Assembly (NCBI GenBank): GCA_945861175.1
Contig: CAMATR010000078.1
Span: 1-7,275 of the forward strand
Source: Chitinophaga pinensis
GTDB taxonomy: Bacteria > Bacteroidota > Bacteroidia > Flavobacteriales_D > Crocinitomicaceae
Length of the DNA stretch: 7,275 bases
Direction of reading: 5' to 3'
Each line of letters begins with the position of its first letter. The first letter of the stretch is position 1. Positions 1 to 6,951 of this stretch are shown in pieces. The notes below the pieces were generated by a model, which worked only from the letters and a program-made list of their open reading frames with translations, was not told the DNA's origin and made no database searches. The position numbers and the translations under genes were made by a program.

Positions 1-919
1 TTATATTACAATCAGACTGAATAAGAATTTCTATTGCTTTTTCATTTGCTACAGATTCAAGAAAAATGCACTGGTTCTTAAACTCATTTGGAATTGAAAA
101 ATTTTCATGCGTACCCAAGAACTGAATTTTCAATTCATTTGGTAATTTCTTCTCCTTCTTTAACTCAATTAACGCAGCAAAAAATGTGTCTGGTTTTCTT
201 TTACCATAAAATGTTCCGGCATAAGTAAAGGTAAAAACTGAATTAAAATTTACTGTTGAAATTATATCGTGATCAAAACCATTTCTTATTTCTAGAAACT
301 TTATTCGACTGTCGATCATATTTTGTTTAAATCCATCAATTATGGGTTGACTTACCGATGTTACGATATCGACAAGCTGACCGATTTTTTGCTCCATTTT
401 CACAAAGTACGCTTTCTCTTTCTTATCAATAAGCACATTCATGCTCATTTCATCACGCATATCCGCTACCCAAATAGTTTTTGGATGATTTACCTTAAAA
501 TTTAAACCTGCGATGTGAGCATCTATTGGGAAAAATGTTGTGAGTAAAAAATTAATTTTTTTGTCCTGATGAATAGATTCAAGTTGAATACCTATATTAT
601 TTACCCAACCAGGGTAATCACTTTTTGAAAAAAAACGAATCAATTTATTATTCAAAGAATATAAATGATGCATCCATCTTTTCATTCCTTGATATTGCTT
701 GCGAATTTTTATCCATTTACGCCCTCCCAAATAGCGCACAGTAGCGCCTTCAAAATTACTTGTGCCTTCAGGAGCGCTTTCGTTCGATGCAATAACGGTG
801 ATGTCAAAATATTCTTTGTCAAAATACTTTACAAAGGCATTCATCCTGAAAGCTGCAATATGTTTCATTGGGTGAAAATTTGCGCAAACAATTACTATAT
901 GTTTTTTTTTAGCTTCCAA
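1..919 (-). CDS. Glycosyltransferase, GT4-like (GT-B fold), 3' end cut by the window edge
   Basis: This predicted cytoplasmic sugar transferase acts in surface-glycan assembly; donor and acceptor are unknown. I translated it by hand: 306 residues are visible and the frame is open to the edge. The N-terminus has the usual first GT-B beta strand (KKHIVIVCANFHP, about residues 4-16). WVADMRDEM at about 150-158 resembles the ADFRDPW-type motif of many Bacteroidota GT4 enzymes. NGFD (213-216) and TYAGTFYGKRKPD (232-244) mark the entry to the C-terminal nucleotide-sugar domain. The window ends before the expected EX7E motif, so catalytic completeness cannot be judged. No ATG precedes the first strand. 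TTG at 919 sits about 9 bases after a GGGG tract, while TTG at 925 would overlap the upstream TGA; they differ by two codons. The first in-frame ATG would remove the first strand. It is the last visible gene of the polysaccharide cluster. The family call is firm, the start less so. Confidence 0.82.
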   Translation of the reverse strand, partial: MEAKKKHIVIVCANFHPMKHIAAFRMNAFVKYFDKEYFDITVIASNESAPEGTSNFEGATVRYLGGRKWIKIRKQYQGMKRWMHHLYSLNNKLIRFFSKSDYPGWVNNIGIQLESIHQDKKINFLLTTFFPIDAHIAGLNFKVNHPKTIWVADMRDEMSMNVLIDKKEKAYFVKMEQKIGQLVDIVTSVSQPIIDGFKQNMIDSRIKFLEIRNGFDHDIISTVNFNSVFTFTYAGTFYGKRKPDTFFAALIELKKEKKLPNELKIQFLGTHENFSIPNEFKNQCIFLESVANEKAIEILIQSDCNI

Positions 920-921
920 AA

Positions 922-1851
922 TCAACTTCCCCTTGCAATTTTCTGAATTTTCATCAACAAATTCCCTAAAATCTTTTTCCGACTAAATTCACTCGCAATA
1001 AACTCAATTCCATCTGAATTAATCTTCCATTCTCCTCTGTTAAATTTAGCTTTCAAGTCTTCAATTCGAAGTGTTAATTCATCTTCATTTATACAACTAT
1101 GACAATTATCAAAAGCATATTTGTATATGACTTCTTTCCCCCTAGCCAAAGATTCCAAAATAAATGTTGATAGCCCATCGTGCTCAGGAATCCTAACCGA
1201 GACGTGAGTTCGATCATATACCTTATCCATATTCTTTACCCAACCTAACGCTTGAAGATTTTCAGGTAAAGGTTCGTATTCCTCAGCATCTGTTCCAGCA
1301 ATTAAAAATTGAACATCCGGCAAGTTTTTAGCTACCTTAATGAACATTTCGACACCATAAAAATCAGAACGTTCTTTAGGAATATATGATAGTACATTCA
1401 ATTTGTTTTCCTTTGGTATTTTTGCTTCAAACTTTTTCTCGAATGAGACAAAATTGCAGATTTCTGCAGAGATCCCAATATTATTGAGTTCATCTTGTAT
1501 CCAATCTACCTCACAAAAATGAATGGCTTGATTCACATAATTTTCACGAAAATTACCCGATAAAAATGCTCTTTCTGCCAATAAAACATCCGTACCTACC
1601 CAATTCATTACTACTGGAATTTTTTTAGCAAATGCCAGATCAAAAACACCACTAGGTAGAATTGTTCCATTAATTGAGAAAAGTAAATCAGCCCGAGGAA
1701 TCAAGAATCTAGCTCTGATTTTATGCCAATGATTATAATATGTATTTAAGGAAATATATTTGTTAGAAGGATCAAATTCCTGCAGACTGTTTGCTAGCCT
1801 CTCTGCAAACAATGGCAATCCAACTATAATGATTTTCAAAGGCCTGCCCAT
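922..1851 (-). CDS. Glycosyltransferase, GT-B fold (GT4-like), 309 aa
   Basis: This predicted cytoplasmic glycosyltransferase probably adds a sugar to a lipid-linked or growing surface glycan; its substrates cannot be read from the sequence. The N-terminal half starts with KIIIVGLPLFAERLA (residues 6-20), a Rossmann-type opening, and carries NWVGTDVL at 83-90, seen in some GT4-like enzymes. The C-terminal half has YIPKERSDFYGVEMF (156-170), FLIAGT (182-187) and then PEHDGLSTFILESLARGKEVIY (222-243). That last segment aligns with the donor-binding region of GT4 enzymes, but the EX7E pair is D225 and E233, so the first acid is Asp. At 309 residues it is somewhat short for GT4, mainly in the N-terminal domain. 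The ATG at 1851 overlaps the acyltransferase gene by 16 bases, which suggests translational coupling, and the stop at 922 abuts the next glycosyltransferase. No membrane segments are evident. Confidence 0.85.
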   Translation of the reverse strand: MGRPLKIIIVGLPLFAERLANSLQEFDPSNKYISLNTYYNHWHKIRARFLIPRADLLFSINGTILPSGVFDLAFAKKIPVVMNWVGTDVLLAERAFLSGNFRENYVNQAIHFCEVDWIQDELNNIGISAEICNFVSFEKKFEAKIPKENKLNVLSYIPKERSDFYGVEMFIKVAKNLPDVQFLIAGTDAEEYEPLPENLQALGWVKNMDKVYDRTHVSVRIPEHDGLSTFILESLARGKEVIYKYAFDNCHSCINEDELTLRIEDLKAKFNRGEWKINSDGIEFIASEFSRKKILGNLLMKIQKIARGS

Positions 1852-2414
1852 TGATCGTAATTCGCTTTTAACTCAGGATATTCATCTAAGTATTTATTAT
1901 CCATTTCTCTTGTATCTCCAACAACATGAGCTGGATTACCCGCAATAATTGAAAATGCAGGGTATTCTCCTTTCAATAATGAATATGCCGACACTAGCGA
2001 TCCTTTACCTATTGAGGTCTCAGGCATAATGGTGACATGTGGACCAATAAATGTATAACAACCAATACTTACCGGCCCTTTTTTATAGCCAATAGGATCT
2101 TTTTTTCCAAGATAACTTTTTCCATATAACCGAATAGATATATGACTACTGTGTGTGAGAATTGAACAGTAATTGGTGATTTGAACACCCTCTCCTATTG
2201 AAATACCATGGGATGCTTCAAGGAAATTGTAATGTCCAATGAATAAATTATTCGCAAGATTCAAATTGGTTGGAAATGAAATAACAGTAGATTCTGAAAT
2301 TCTTACTTGAGAGAGAAACTGACCATTGTGTCTAAACCCAGAGCGCATGCGGGGACCAATTTCAGACGTGTCATTTTTAAATACTTTAAATTTTAATCGT
2401 TGTAGCCAACTCAT
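1836..2414 (-). CDS. Left-handed beta-helix (hexapeptide-repeat) O-acyltransferase, 192 aa
   Basis: This likely O-acetyltransferase (WbbJ/CatB/maltose-acetyltransferase-like superfamily) would transfer an acyl group from acyl-CoA to a sugar of the surface glycan. It shows imperfect hexapeptide turns typical of the left-handed beta helix: one block at about 57-91 (LFIGHYNFLEA, ISIGEGVQITNYCSIL) and another at 113-166 (VSIGCYTFIGPHVTIMPETSIGKGSLVSA). H88 in ILTHSSH sits where the family places its catalytic histidine. SIIAGNPAHVVG (155-166) is the usual end of the helix. An insertion loop at about 92-112 resembles those seen in this family. I start at ATG 2414 because it forms an ATGA overlap with the flippase stop (TGA at 2413-2411) and has GGAAGAA just upstream. 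A TTG three codons earlier (2423) is possible but less likely. The acyl group and acceptor are not determined. Confidence 0.85.
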   Translation of the reverse strand: MSWLQRLKFKVFKNDTSEIGPRMRSGFRHNGQFLSQVRISESTVISFPTNLNLANNLFIGHYNFLEASHGISIGEGVQITNYCSILTHSSHISIRLYGKSYLGKKDPIGYKKGPVSIGCYTFIGPHVTIMPETSIGKGSLVSAYSLLKGEYPAFSIIAGNPAHVVGDTREMDNKYLDEYPELKANYDQWAGL

Positions 2415-3673
2415 TTCTTCCAATTTTTAGCATATCCGAAGATAACAAAGATAACAACAACCAAAAAGGCAGCCTGCAACAAACTTGTTATCCAAAGAGT
2501 TTGGATGATAGATGCCCCATAAAGCCAATTAGGCAAAAGCAAACTTGCTATCATGAGAAGCGAACCCACTAATGCCAAAATAAAAAAAGAACCTTGTTTT
2601 TTTAAGATTAATGGCAATGAGGAAATTGGAGAAGACATAAAATTGACCATAAACCAAGGTGCCATGATTTGAGCATACTGACCTGCCTCACGCCACTCTT
2701 CTCCGAATACAAATGCAAATAATGTAGCCCCAAAGAAGAAAACAATTGAAAACGGAACGATTGAGAATACAAAAAGAGTTTTGACGGATTGTCTCGCTAC
2801 AATCGTTATATCTTCACCCTTATTGATGCGTTCTGCGCAACGCTGGAAGAATACTTGTCCAATTGATGCACCTATGAATACAAGTGGAATGCGCAGCATC
2901 TGATAAGTATGATTGAATAACCCGTATTCTCGTTTACCAAAAATTTCCCAAATAATCATCGCTATAAGAAGCTCTTTACCTAAGTCCATCAATGTATGTG
3001 GCAAATTTATCATGGGGAATTCTATGTATTGCCGAGCCAAAACAGCATTTCTAGGAGATTTTGAACTTATTTTATAGGTTGAGTTAGTAAATCTGAAATC
3101 ACGAAGAAAAAATATACAACCTACAATGAAACCAATGACAGTTCCTAGAATTAAACCAATGTAGCCAGTTTGAAAAAATCCAAAAACGACTTTAAATATA
3201 TTTCCTGCTGCTGAACTTGCAAGTTTTGAATACGAAATAATTCGAAACCTCTTCATTCTGACGGACCAATTGGTACCTAGATTCTGAAAAGCTAATAGAG
3301 CCAACCCGAATGGAATCGAAATATAGAAAAGTGAATTTGACAAACTGCCAGAAAAAATAACCGGCAAAACCATAGCTAACATAGCAAAGCAAGTCGTTAG
3401 TAATGTTACTCTTAATGCAAATCTGTATACTCGAAAAGAATGTTGATCTAGTTTTAAAACTGGCAAAGCCAATTCATATCGAGCTGTTGCTATTGCAGCT
3501 CCTACTCCAATTATACGAATATACAATCCCAATTCTGCTGACTCATCCGGAGTATATAAACGAGTTATAATAGGCGTCAATACATATGCCACTATTTGTG
3601 ACAATGCTGTACCAGAGGTAAGAACCATTATATTCTTAACAACCTCCGATTTCCAATTAACCCATTTAAACAT
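2411..3673 (-). CDS. Wzx-like polysaccharide flippase (MOP superfamily), 420 aa
   Basis: This predicted inner-membrane protein would flip an undecaprenyl-linked oligosaccharide from the cytoplasmic to the periplasmic face. The protein is strongly hydrophobic throughout, with about 12 possible membrane segments, for example near 14-36, 48-70, 84-107, 113-131, 170-190, 300-325, 335-356, 362-381 and 384-413. The N-terminus (SGTALSQIVAYVLTPIITRLYTPDE, residues 20-44) and the C-terminal FGEEWREAGQYAQIMAPWF (323-341) are the patterns expected in Wzx/oligosaccharide-flippase proteins. Its length fits the family. It starts 7 bases after the epimerase stop and its TGA overlaps the ATG of the acyltransferase, so it lies in the same transcription unit. 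I leave the symbol empty because flippases are too divergent to assign a substrate; wzx would be the generic name. The family call is firm. Confidence 0.9.
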   Translation of the reverse strand: MFKWVNWKSEVVKNIMVLTSGTALSQIVAYVLTPIITRLYTPDESAELGLYIRIIGVGAAIATARYELALPVLKLDQHSFRVYRFALRVTLLTTCFAMLAMVLPVIFSGSLSNSLFYISIPFGLALLAFQNLGTNWSVRMKRFRIISYSKLASSAAGNIFKVVFGFFQTGYIGLILGTVIGFIVGCIFFLRDFRFTNSTYKISSKSPRNAVLARQYIEFPMINLPHTLMDLGKELLIAMIIWEIFGKREYGLFNHTYQMLRIPLVFIGASIGQVFFQRCAERINKGEDITIVARQSVKTLFVFSIVPFSIVFFFGATLFAFVFGEEWREAGQYAQIMAPWFMVNFMSSPISSLPLILKKQGSFFILALVGSLLMIASLLLPNWLYGASIIQTLWITSLLQAAFLVVVIFVIFGYAKNWKK

Positions 3674-3680
3674 TGAAATC

Positions 3681-4646
3681 TTAATTCGAAAGATATTCTG
3701 TCATCCCCTGCTCGAAATGCCAGTAGTCATTATAATTTAGATCCTTAATCGTTTCAGAAATATCAGCTAAAGAATGTCGAATATCCCCATTTCGCTCAGG
3801 TCCGTATACAATATTTGTAGAAATGTTATAACGGCCTTGTTCAATAAGCACATTTTGAATTGAATGAATTACTGAATTGAGGGTGAAGAAATGTCCACAA
3901 GCGACATTGTAAGTTCTACCAAAAGTATTTTCGTTAGCAGAAGTAAGGGCTAATAAATTCGCTTTAACTGCATTTTTGACATAGGTAAAATCCCTTGTCT
4001 GCTCGCCATCACCATGAATAATAATTTCTTCGCCTTTGATCATTCTATCAACAAACTTTGGGATCGCAGCAGCATAAACCCCATTCGGATCTTGCTTTGG
4101 TCCAAATACATTAAAATAACGCAACCCAACTGTTTCCATTTTATGTAAACGAGTATAAGCTGCTGCATATTGCTCATTCAATGCTTTTGTTACCGCATAG
4201 GGACTCAATAGATTACCTTCTGAACCAATCGTTTTGGGTGAAATAACACTGTCACCATATACAGATGAAGAACTAGCATAAACAAATCTTTTAACCCCTT
4301 TCTCTTTTGCAGCATGAAGCATATTCAAAAATCCTGTTGCATTGACTGCATGAGTATTATGAGGAAACTCAATTGATCTAGGCACTGAACCTAATGCTGC
4401 TTGATGAGAGATAACATGAACACCATCCAAAGCTTTTAAACAATCTTCCTCTTTTCGAATATCACCCTCAAAAAATCGAAATAATGGATTGTTCTCGAAT
4501 TCCACCAAATTTTGGTATCTGCCCGTTTCTAGGTTGTCCAAGACAATCACACTTGACCCAAGTTTCAAGAGAGCCTCCACTATGTTAGAGCCAATAAAAC
4601 CTGCTCCACCAGTAACCAAGACTTTCTTTCCCTCAAGTAAATTCAT
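3681..4646 (-). CDS. NAD-dependent UDP-HexNAc 4-epimerase, WbpP/TviC-like (extended SDR), 321 aa
   Basis: It likely interconverts UDP-GlcNAc and UDP-GalNAc, or the corresponding uronic acids, through an NAD-bound 4-keto intermediate, supplying a sugar donor for the glycan built by the downstream genes. The Rossmann motif TGGAGFIGSN is at 12-21 and GDI at 61-63. HQAALGSVPRSI (81-92) is characteristic of the WbpP/TviC/WbgU group. The catalytic residues are the serines in SSSSVYG (125-131) and the Y150xxxK154 pair in SPYAVTK. RYFNVFGPKQDPNG (176-189), HGDGEQTRDFTYV (211-223) and GDIRHSLADIS (287-297) are further family signatures. The length is close to that of WbpP, slightly short at the N-terminus. 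ATG 4646 lies 5 bases after the rny stop, with no clear promoter between them. Whether the substrate is the neutral sugar or the acid cannot be decided from sequence alone; a plain UDP-glucose 4-epimerase is less likely given the HQAALGSVPRS motif. Confidence 0.9.
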   Translation of the reverse strand: MNLLEGKKVLVTGGAGFIGSNIVEALLKLGSSVIVLDNLETGRYQNLVEFENNPLFRFFEGDIRKEEDCLKALDGVHVISHQAALGSVPRSIEFPHNTHAVNATGFLNMLHAAKEKGVKRFVYASSSSVYGDSVISPKTIGSEGNLLSPYAVTKALNEQYAAAYTRLHKMETVGLRYFNVFGPKQDPNGVYAAAIPKFVDRMIKGEEIIIHGDGEQTRDFTYVKNAVKANLLALTSANENTFGRTYNVACGHFFTLNSVIHSIQNVLIEQGRYNISTNIVYGPERNGDIRHSLADISETIKDLNYNDYWHFEQGMTEYLSN

Positions 4647-4651
4647 TGTGC

Positions 4652-6181
4652 CTATTTTGCGTAGTTCACAGACCTTTTTTCTCTGATCACAGTTACTTTA
4701 ACTTGACCTGGATAAGTCATTTCCGTTTGAATCCGTTGTGATATTGTAAATGATAATTCATCTGCTTTTATGTCCGTAATCTTATCTGCCTCTACTAAAA
4801 CACGTAATTCACGTCCAGCCTGAATTGCATATGCACTAGAAACACCGTCATAAGACAATGCAAGTGATTCCAATTCCTTAATACGTTTAATGTATGCCTC
4901 AACGATTTCACGACGAGCACCAGGACGTGCACCTGAAACAGCATCACATACCTGTACAATAGGAGAAATCAAGGTTGTCATTTCAATTTCATCGTGGTGA
5001 GCACCAATTGCATTCAATACTTCTTGCTTTTCACCGTATTTTTCAGCGATTTTCATTCCAAGAATAGCATGCGGTAATTCTGGCTCATCGTCCGGGACTT
5101 TACCAATATCGTGAAGTAATCCAGCTCTTTTGGCAAGTTTCACATTCAATCCCAACTCAGCTGCCATTGTTGCACACAAATTAGCAACTTCGCGCGAGTG
5201 CTGGAGTAAGTTTTGACCATAGGAAGAACGGTATTTCATTCGACCAACCATACGCGTTAAGTCTGGATGTAGTCCGTGAATACCTAAATCCATGCAAGTT
5301 CTTCTTCCTGTTTCCGCAATTTCTTCTTCCAGTTGTTTTTTTGTCTTTGCAACGACCTCCTCAATACGAGCTGGGTGAATTCGGCCATCTGAAACCAATT
5401 GGTGCAATGCCAAACGTGCAATTTCTCTTCTAACTGGATCAAAACAAGACAAGATAATTGCTTCAGGAGTATCGTCAACAATTATTTCAACACCAGTAGC
5501 AGCCTCTAAAGCACGAATGTTTCGACCTTCACGACCAATAATTCTTCCTTTGACTTCATCTGACTCAATGTTAAAAATAGAAACTGCATTCTCAACAGCT
5601 TGTTCTGTAGCAACTCTTTGAATTGACTGAATAACAATCTTTTTTGCTTCCATGTTAGCATTGAGTTTTGCTTCATCAGTAATGTCTTTGATGTAAGTCA
5701 TTGCACCTGTTCTAGCTTCATCTTTCAACGCTTCCATCAAAAGGTTTTTAGCATCCTCTGCAGTCATTCCGCTTATTCTAGAAAGCTCTGCAACACGTTT
5801 TTCTTGAATTTTCTCAAGTTCCTGATGCTTCAAATGGAATGCTTCAACACGCAATTCGAGTTCTGACTGATTCTTCTCTAATTCATTTTCTTTTCTAGCT
5901 ACTTCCTCGATTTTTTGAGAAAGTGTTTTTTCCTTTGCTCTAGCGCGATCCTCTGTTGATTGAAGCCTTCGCTCTTTATCCTTGAATGTTACTTCGTGTT
6001 CTTCCTTCAACTTGAGGAATTTTTCTTTTGCTTGAAGAATTTTATCTTGTTTGATACTTTCTCCCTCTAATTCGGCTGCTCTTATAAGCTGCTCTTTTTT
6101 ATTCTTTAGCACGATATTTTGTAGAACAAAAATAACTGTCCCACCTCCTGCTAGTCCTGCTAATACTGAAATTAAATCCAT
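4652..6181 (-). CDS. rny: Ribonuclease Y, 509 aa
   Basis: This membrane-anchored endoribonuclease starts mRNA decay. Domains in order: an N-terminal membrane anchor (residues about 4-25, LISVLAGLAGGGTVIFVLQN), a long charged coiled coil (about 26-135), a KH RNA-binding domain with GRIIGREGRNIRALE (212-226), and an HD phosphohydrolase domain. The metal-binding residues are visible: H328 in LQHSRE, H357-D358 in LLHDIGK, the histidines of AHHDE (394-398) and D413 in VCDAVSG. The C-terminus VKVTVIREKRSVNYAK (494-509) closely matches the usual RNase Y ending. Length is as expected and the gene looks intact. The ATG at 6181 gives the normal short anchor at the N-terminus. It has no Shine-Dalgarno sequence, only an AT-rich leader, which is usual in Bacteroidota. 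zapA lies 70 bases upstream and a polysaccharide gene 5 bases downstream. Confidence 0.98.
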   Translation of the reverse strand: MDLISVLAGLAGGGTVIFVLQNIVLKNKKEQLIRAAELEGESIKQDKILQAKEKFLKLKEEHEVTFKDKERRLQSTEDRARAKEKTLSQKIEEVARKENELEKNQSELELRVEAFHLKHQELEKIQEKRVAELSRISGMTAEDAKNLLMEALKDEARTGAMTYIKDITDEAKLNANMEAKKIVIQSIQRVATEQAVENAVSIFNIESDEVKGRIIGREGRNIRALEAATGVEIIVDDTPEAIILSCFDPVRREIARLALHQLVSDGRIHPARIEEVVAKTKKQLEEEIAETGRRTCMDLGIHGLHPDLTRMVGRMKYRSSYGQNLLQHSREVANLCATMAAELGLNVKLAKRAGLLHDIGKVPDDEPELPHAILGMKIAEKYGEKQEVLNAIGAHHDEIEMTTLISPIVQVCDAVSGARPGARREIVEAYIKRIKELESLALSYDGVSSAYAIQAGRELRVLVEADKITDIKADELSFTISQRIQTEMTYPGQVKVTVIREKRSVNYAK

Positions 6182-6204
6182 TTAACTTATATTAATAATT
6201 AAAC

Positions 6205-6218
6205 AACAGCAAGCTGTT
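6205..6218. repeat. Small inverted repeat in the zapA-rny gap
   Basis: AACAGC-AA-GCTGTT is a perfect 6-base inverted repeat with a 2-base centre; as RNA it would fold as a 5-bp stem with a 4-base loop. It lies in the 70-base gap between zapA and rny, 24 bases before the rny ATG. On the minus strand it is followed by GTTTAATTATT rather than a run of T, so it is a weak terminator candidate at best. It could be an mRNA processing or regulatory hairpin in the rny leader, or chance. Confidence 0.35.
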
Positions 6219-6251
6219 CGAGAGAAATAAAAACTAGAAAAAGAAAATCGA

Positions 6252-6545
6252 TTAACTTAAAAAATCCAATTCTTTCGACAGATCAATAAGTTTTGCCTCT
6301 ACTTCAGAGAAATCTGGTATTACCGACTCTGTTGAAGATGCTTGATTAGTGGATTTAGTAGATAACTGCAGGGCTGACATTGCCAAAAGGTCTTGCATAT
6401 CCTTCACTGCGTAATTTTCTTGGAGTATTTTAATAGCCTTGTTAATGTCTTCTGCTGCTTTCAAAACACGATGCTGCTCCTCTTCGCTCACCGTAAGAGG
6501 ATAGGTTCTGCCACCAACATTTACTTTTAAGGATATCTTACCCAT
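6252..6545 (-). CDS. zapA: Cell division protein ZapA, 97 aa
   Basis: This small cytoplasmic protein binds FtsZ and promotes bundling and stability of the Z ring. The N-terminal domain shows the family pattern: KISLKVNVGGRTYPLTV (residues 3-19), then a helix EEEQHRVLKAAEDINKAI (21-38) and QDLLAMSALQL (51-61). The C-terminal part has a linker rich in Ser and Thr (about 62-75) and a short predicted coiled-coil helix (81-96). Length matches the family. It starts 3 bases after the stop codon of the coiled-coil gene upstream, so the two are surely co-transcribed. In many Bacteroidota, as I recall, zapA sits in this same position ahead of rny. The domain assignment is from recognition of the fold pattern, not a search. 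Confidence 0.9.
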   Translation of the reverse strand: MGKISLKVNVGGRTYPLTVSEEEQHRVLKAAEDINKAIKILQENYAVKDMQDLLAMSALQLSTKSTNQASSTESVIPDFSEVEAKLIDLSKELDFLS

Positions 6546-6548
6546 TCA

Positions 6549-6857
6549 CTATTTTTTTAACTGACTAATGCAGTATTCGATTTCTTTAACCAGCTCATCA
6601 ATCTCCTCTTCTTTCCTATTATTGGAAATTGGAGTTTCGACAACTTGATTTTTAGCCATTTCCAAAGCATTTTTCAACTCTAACATTTCAACATTCAACA
6701 CATTCTGCGCATCAGCTATGTCAGTCAATTGAGCTTTTAACGCGACATTTTCAGCCTCAAGAGTAGTATTTTTTTCTCTCTCGTCGATCAATTTTTCATG
6801 TATCTCGATACTTTTGGATCGGATATTCTCAATGATCTGCTGAATTGTTTCTGTCAT
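6549..6857 (-). CDS. Small coiled-coil protein, ZapB-like partner of ZapA (inferred), 102 aa
   Basis: No enzymatic domain is present. Residues about 5-72 form a charged heptad-type coiled coil (for example EKNTTLEAENVALKAQL, 28-44). A non-helical linker with Pro and Asn follows (74-80), then a conserved-looking C-terminal helix, EEEIDELVKEIEYCISQLK (83-101). I recall small coiled-coil proteins with this kind of ending directly before zapA in Bacteroidota. By position and shape it may be a ZapB-like factor that links or organises the Z ring with ZapA, but that role is inferred; sequence similarity to E. coli ZapB is not evident. The ATG at 6857 lies about 17 bases after a Bacteroidota-type promoter element, which supports this start and makes it the first gene of the minus-strand unit. 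Confidence 0.8.
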   Translation of the reverse strand: MTETIQQIIENIRSKSIEIHEKLIDEREKNTTLEAENVALKAQLTDIADAQNVLNVEMLELKNALEMAKNQVVETPISNNRKEEEIDELVKEIEYCISQLKK

Positions 6858-6874
6858 AAGTTACGACTTTACTA

Positions 6875-6904
6875 CAAAGTTAGTATTGAAAAGTATATGA
6901 GCAA
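6875..6904 (-). promoter_or_regulatory. Predicted Bacteroidota housekeeping promoter for the minus-strand operon
   Basis: On the minus strand, TAACTTTG (6882-6875) matches the -7 consensus TAnnTTTG exactly. A TTG (6904-6902) lies 19 bases upstream, the usual spacing to the -33 element. The expected transcript would start about 10-15 bases before the ATG of the coiled-coil gene. This is the only convincing minus-strand promoter I found in an intergenic region of the window. Confidence 0.65.
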
Positions 6905-6943
6905 CTATTTAGAAAGAAACCCTTCAGATTTTTTTAAATGATT

Positions 6944-6951
6944 TACTTTTG
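6944..6951 (+). promoter_or_regulatory. Predicted -7 element of the M23 peptidase promoter
   Basis: TACTTTTG matches TAnnTTTG exactly. No good -33 TTTG is seen about 19 bases upstream (the bases there are CCTTC). The element ends only 4 bases before the ATG at 6956, so a transcript from it would be leaderless or nearly so. A chance match in AT-rich DNA is possible. Confidence 0.45.

Noticed and set aside
323..505. Plus-strand open frame of 60 codons
   Set aside because: It is antisense to the same glycosyltransferase frame, and its composition looks like a shadow frame.
665..946. Plus-strand open frame of 93 codons
   Set aside because: It is antisense to the partial glycosyltransferase, whose frame has recognisable family motifs. 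The plus-strand translation resembles no family and has no promoter or ribosome site.
3192..3392. Minus-strand open frame inside the flippase gene
   Set aside because: It is out of frame with the flippase, whose membrane pattern is continuous across the region.
5284..5481. Minus-strand open frame inside rny
   Set aside because: It is a shadow of the RNase Y frame, which is intact and strongly conserved here.
6205..6218. Intrinsic terminator after zapA
   Set aside because: The stem is short and AT-rich, the centre is only 2 bases, and no T tract follows on the minus strand.
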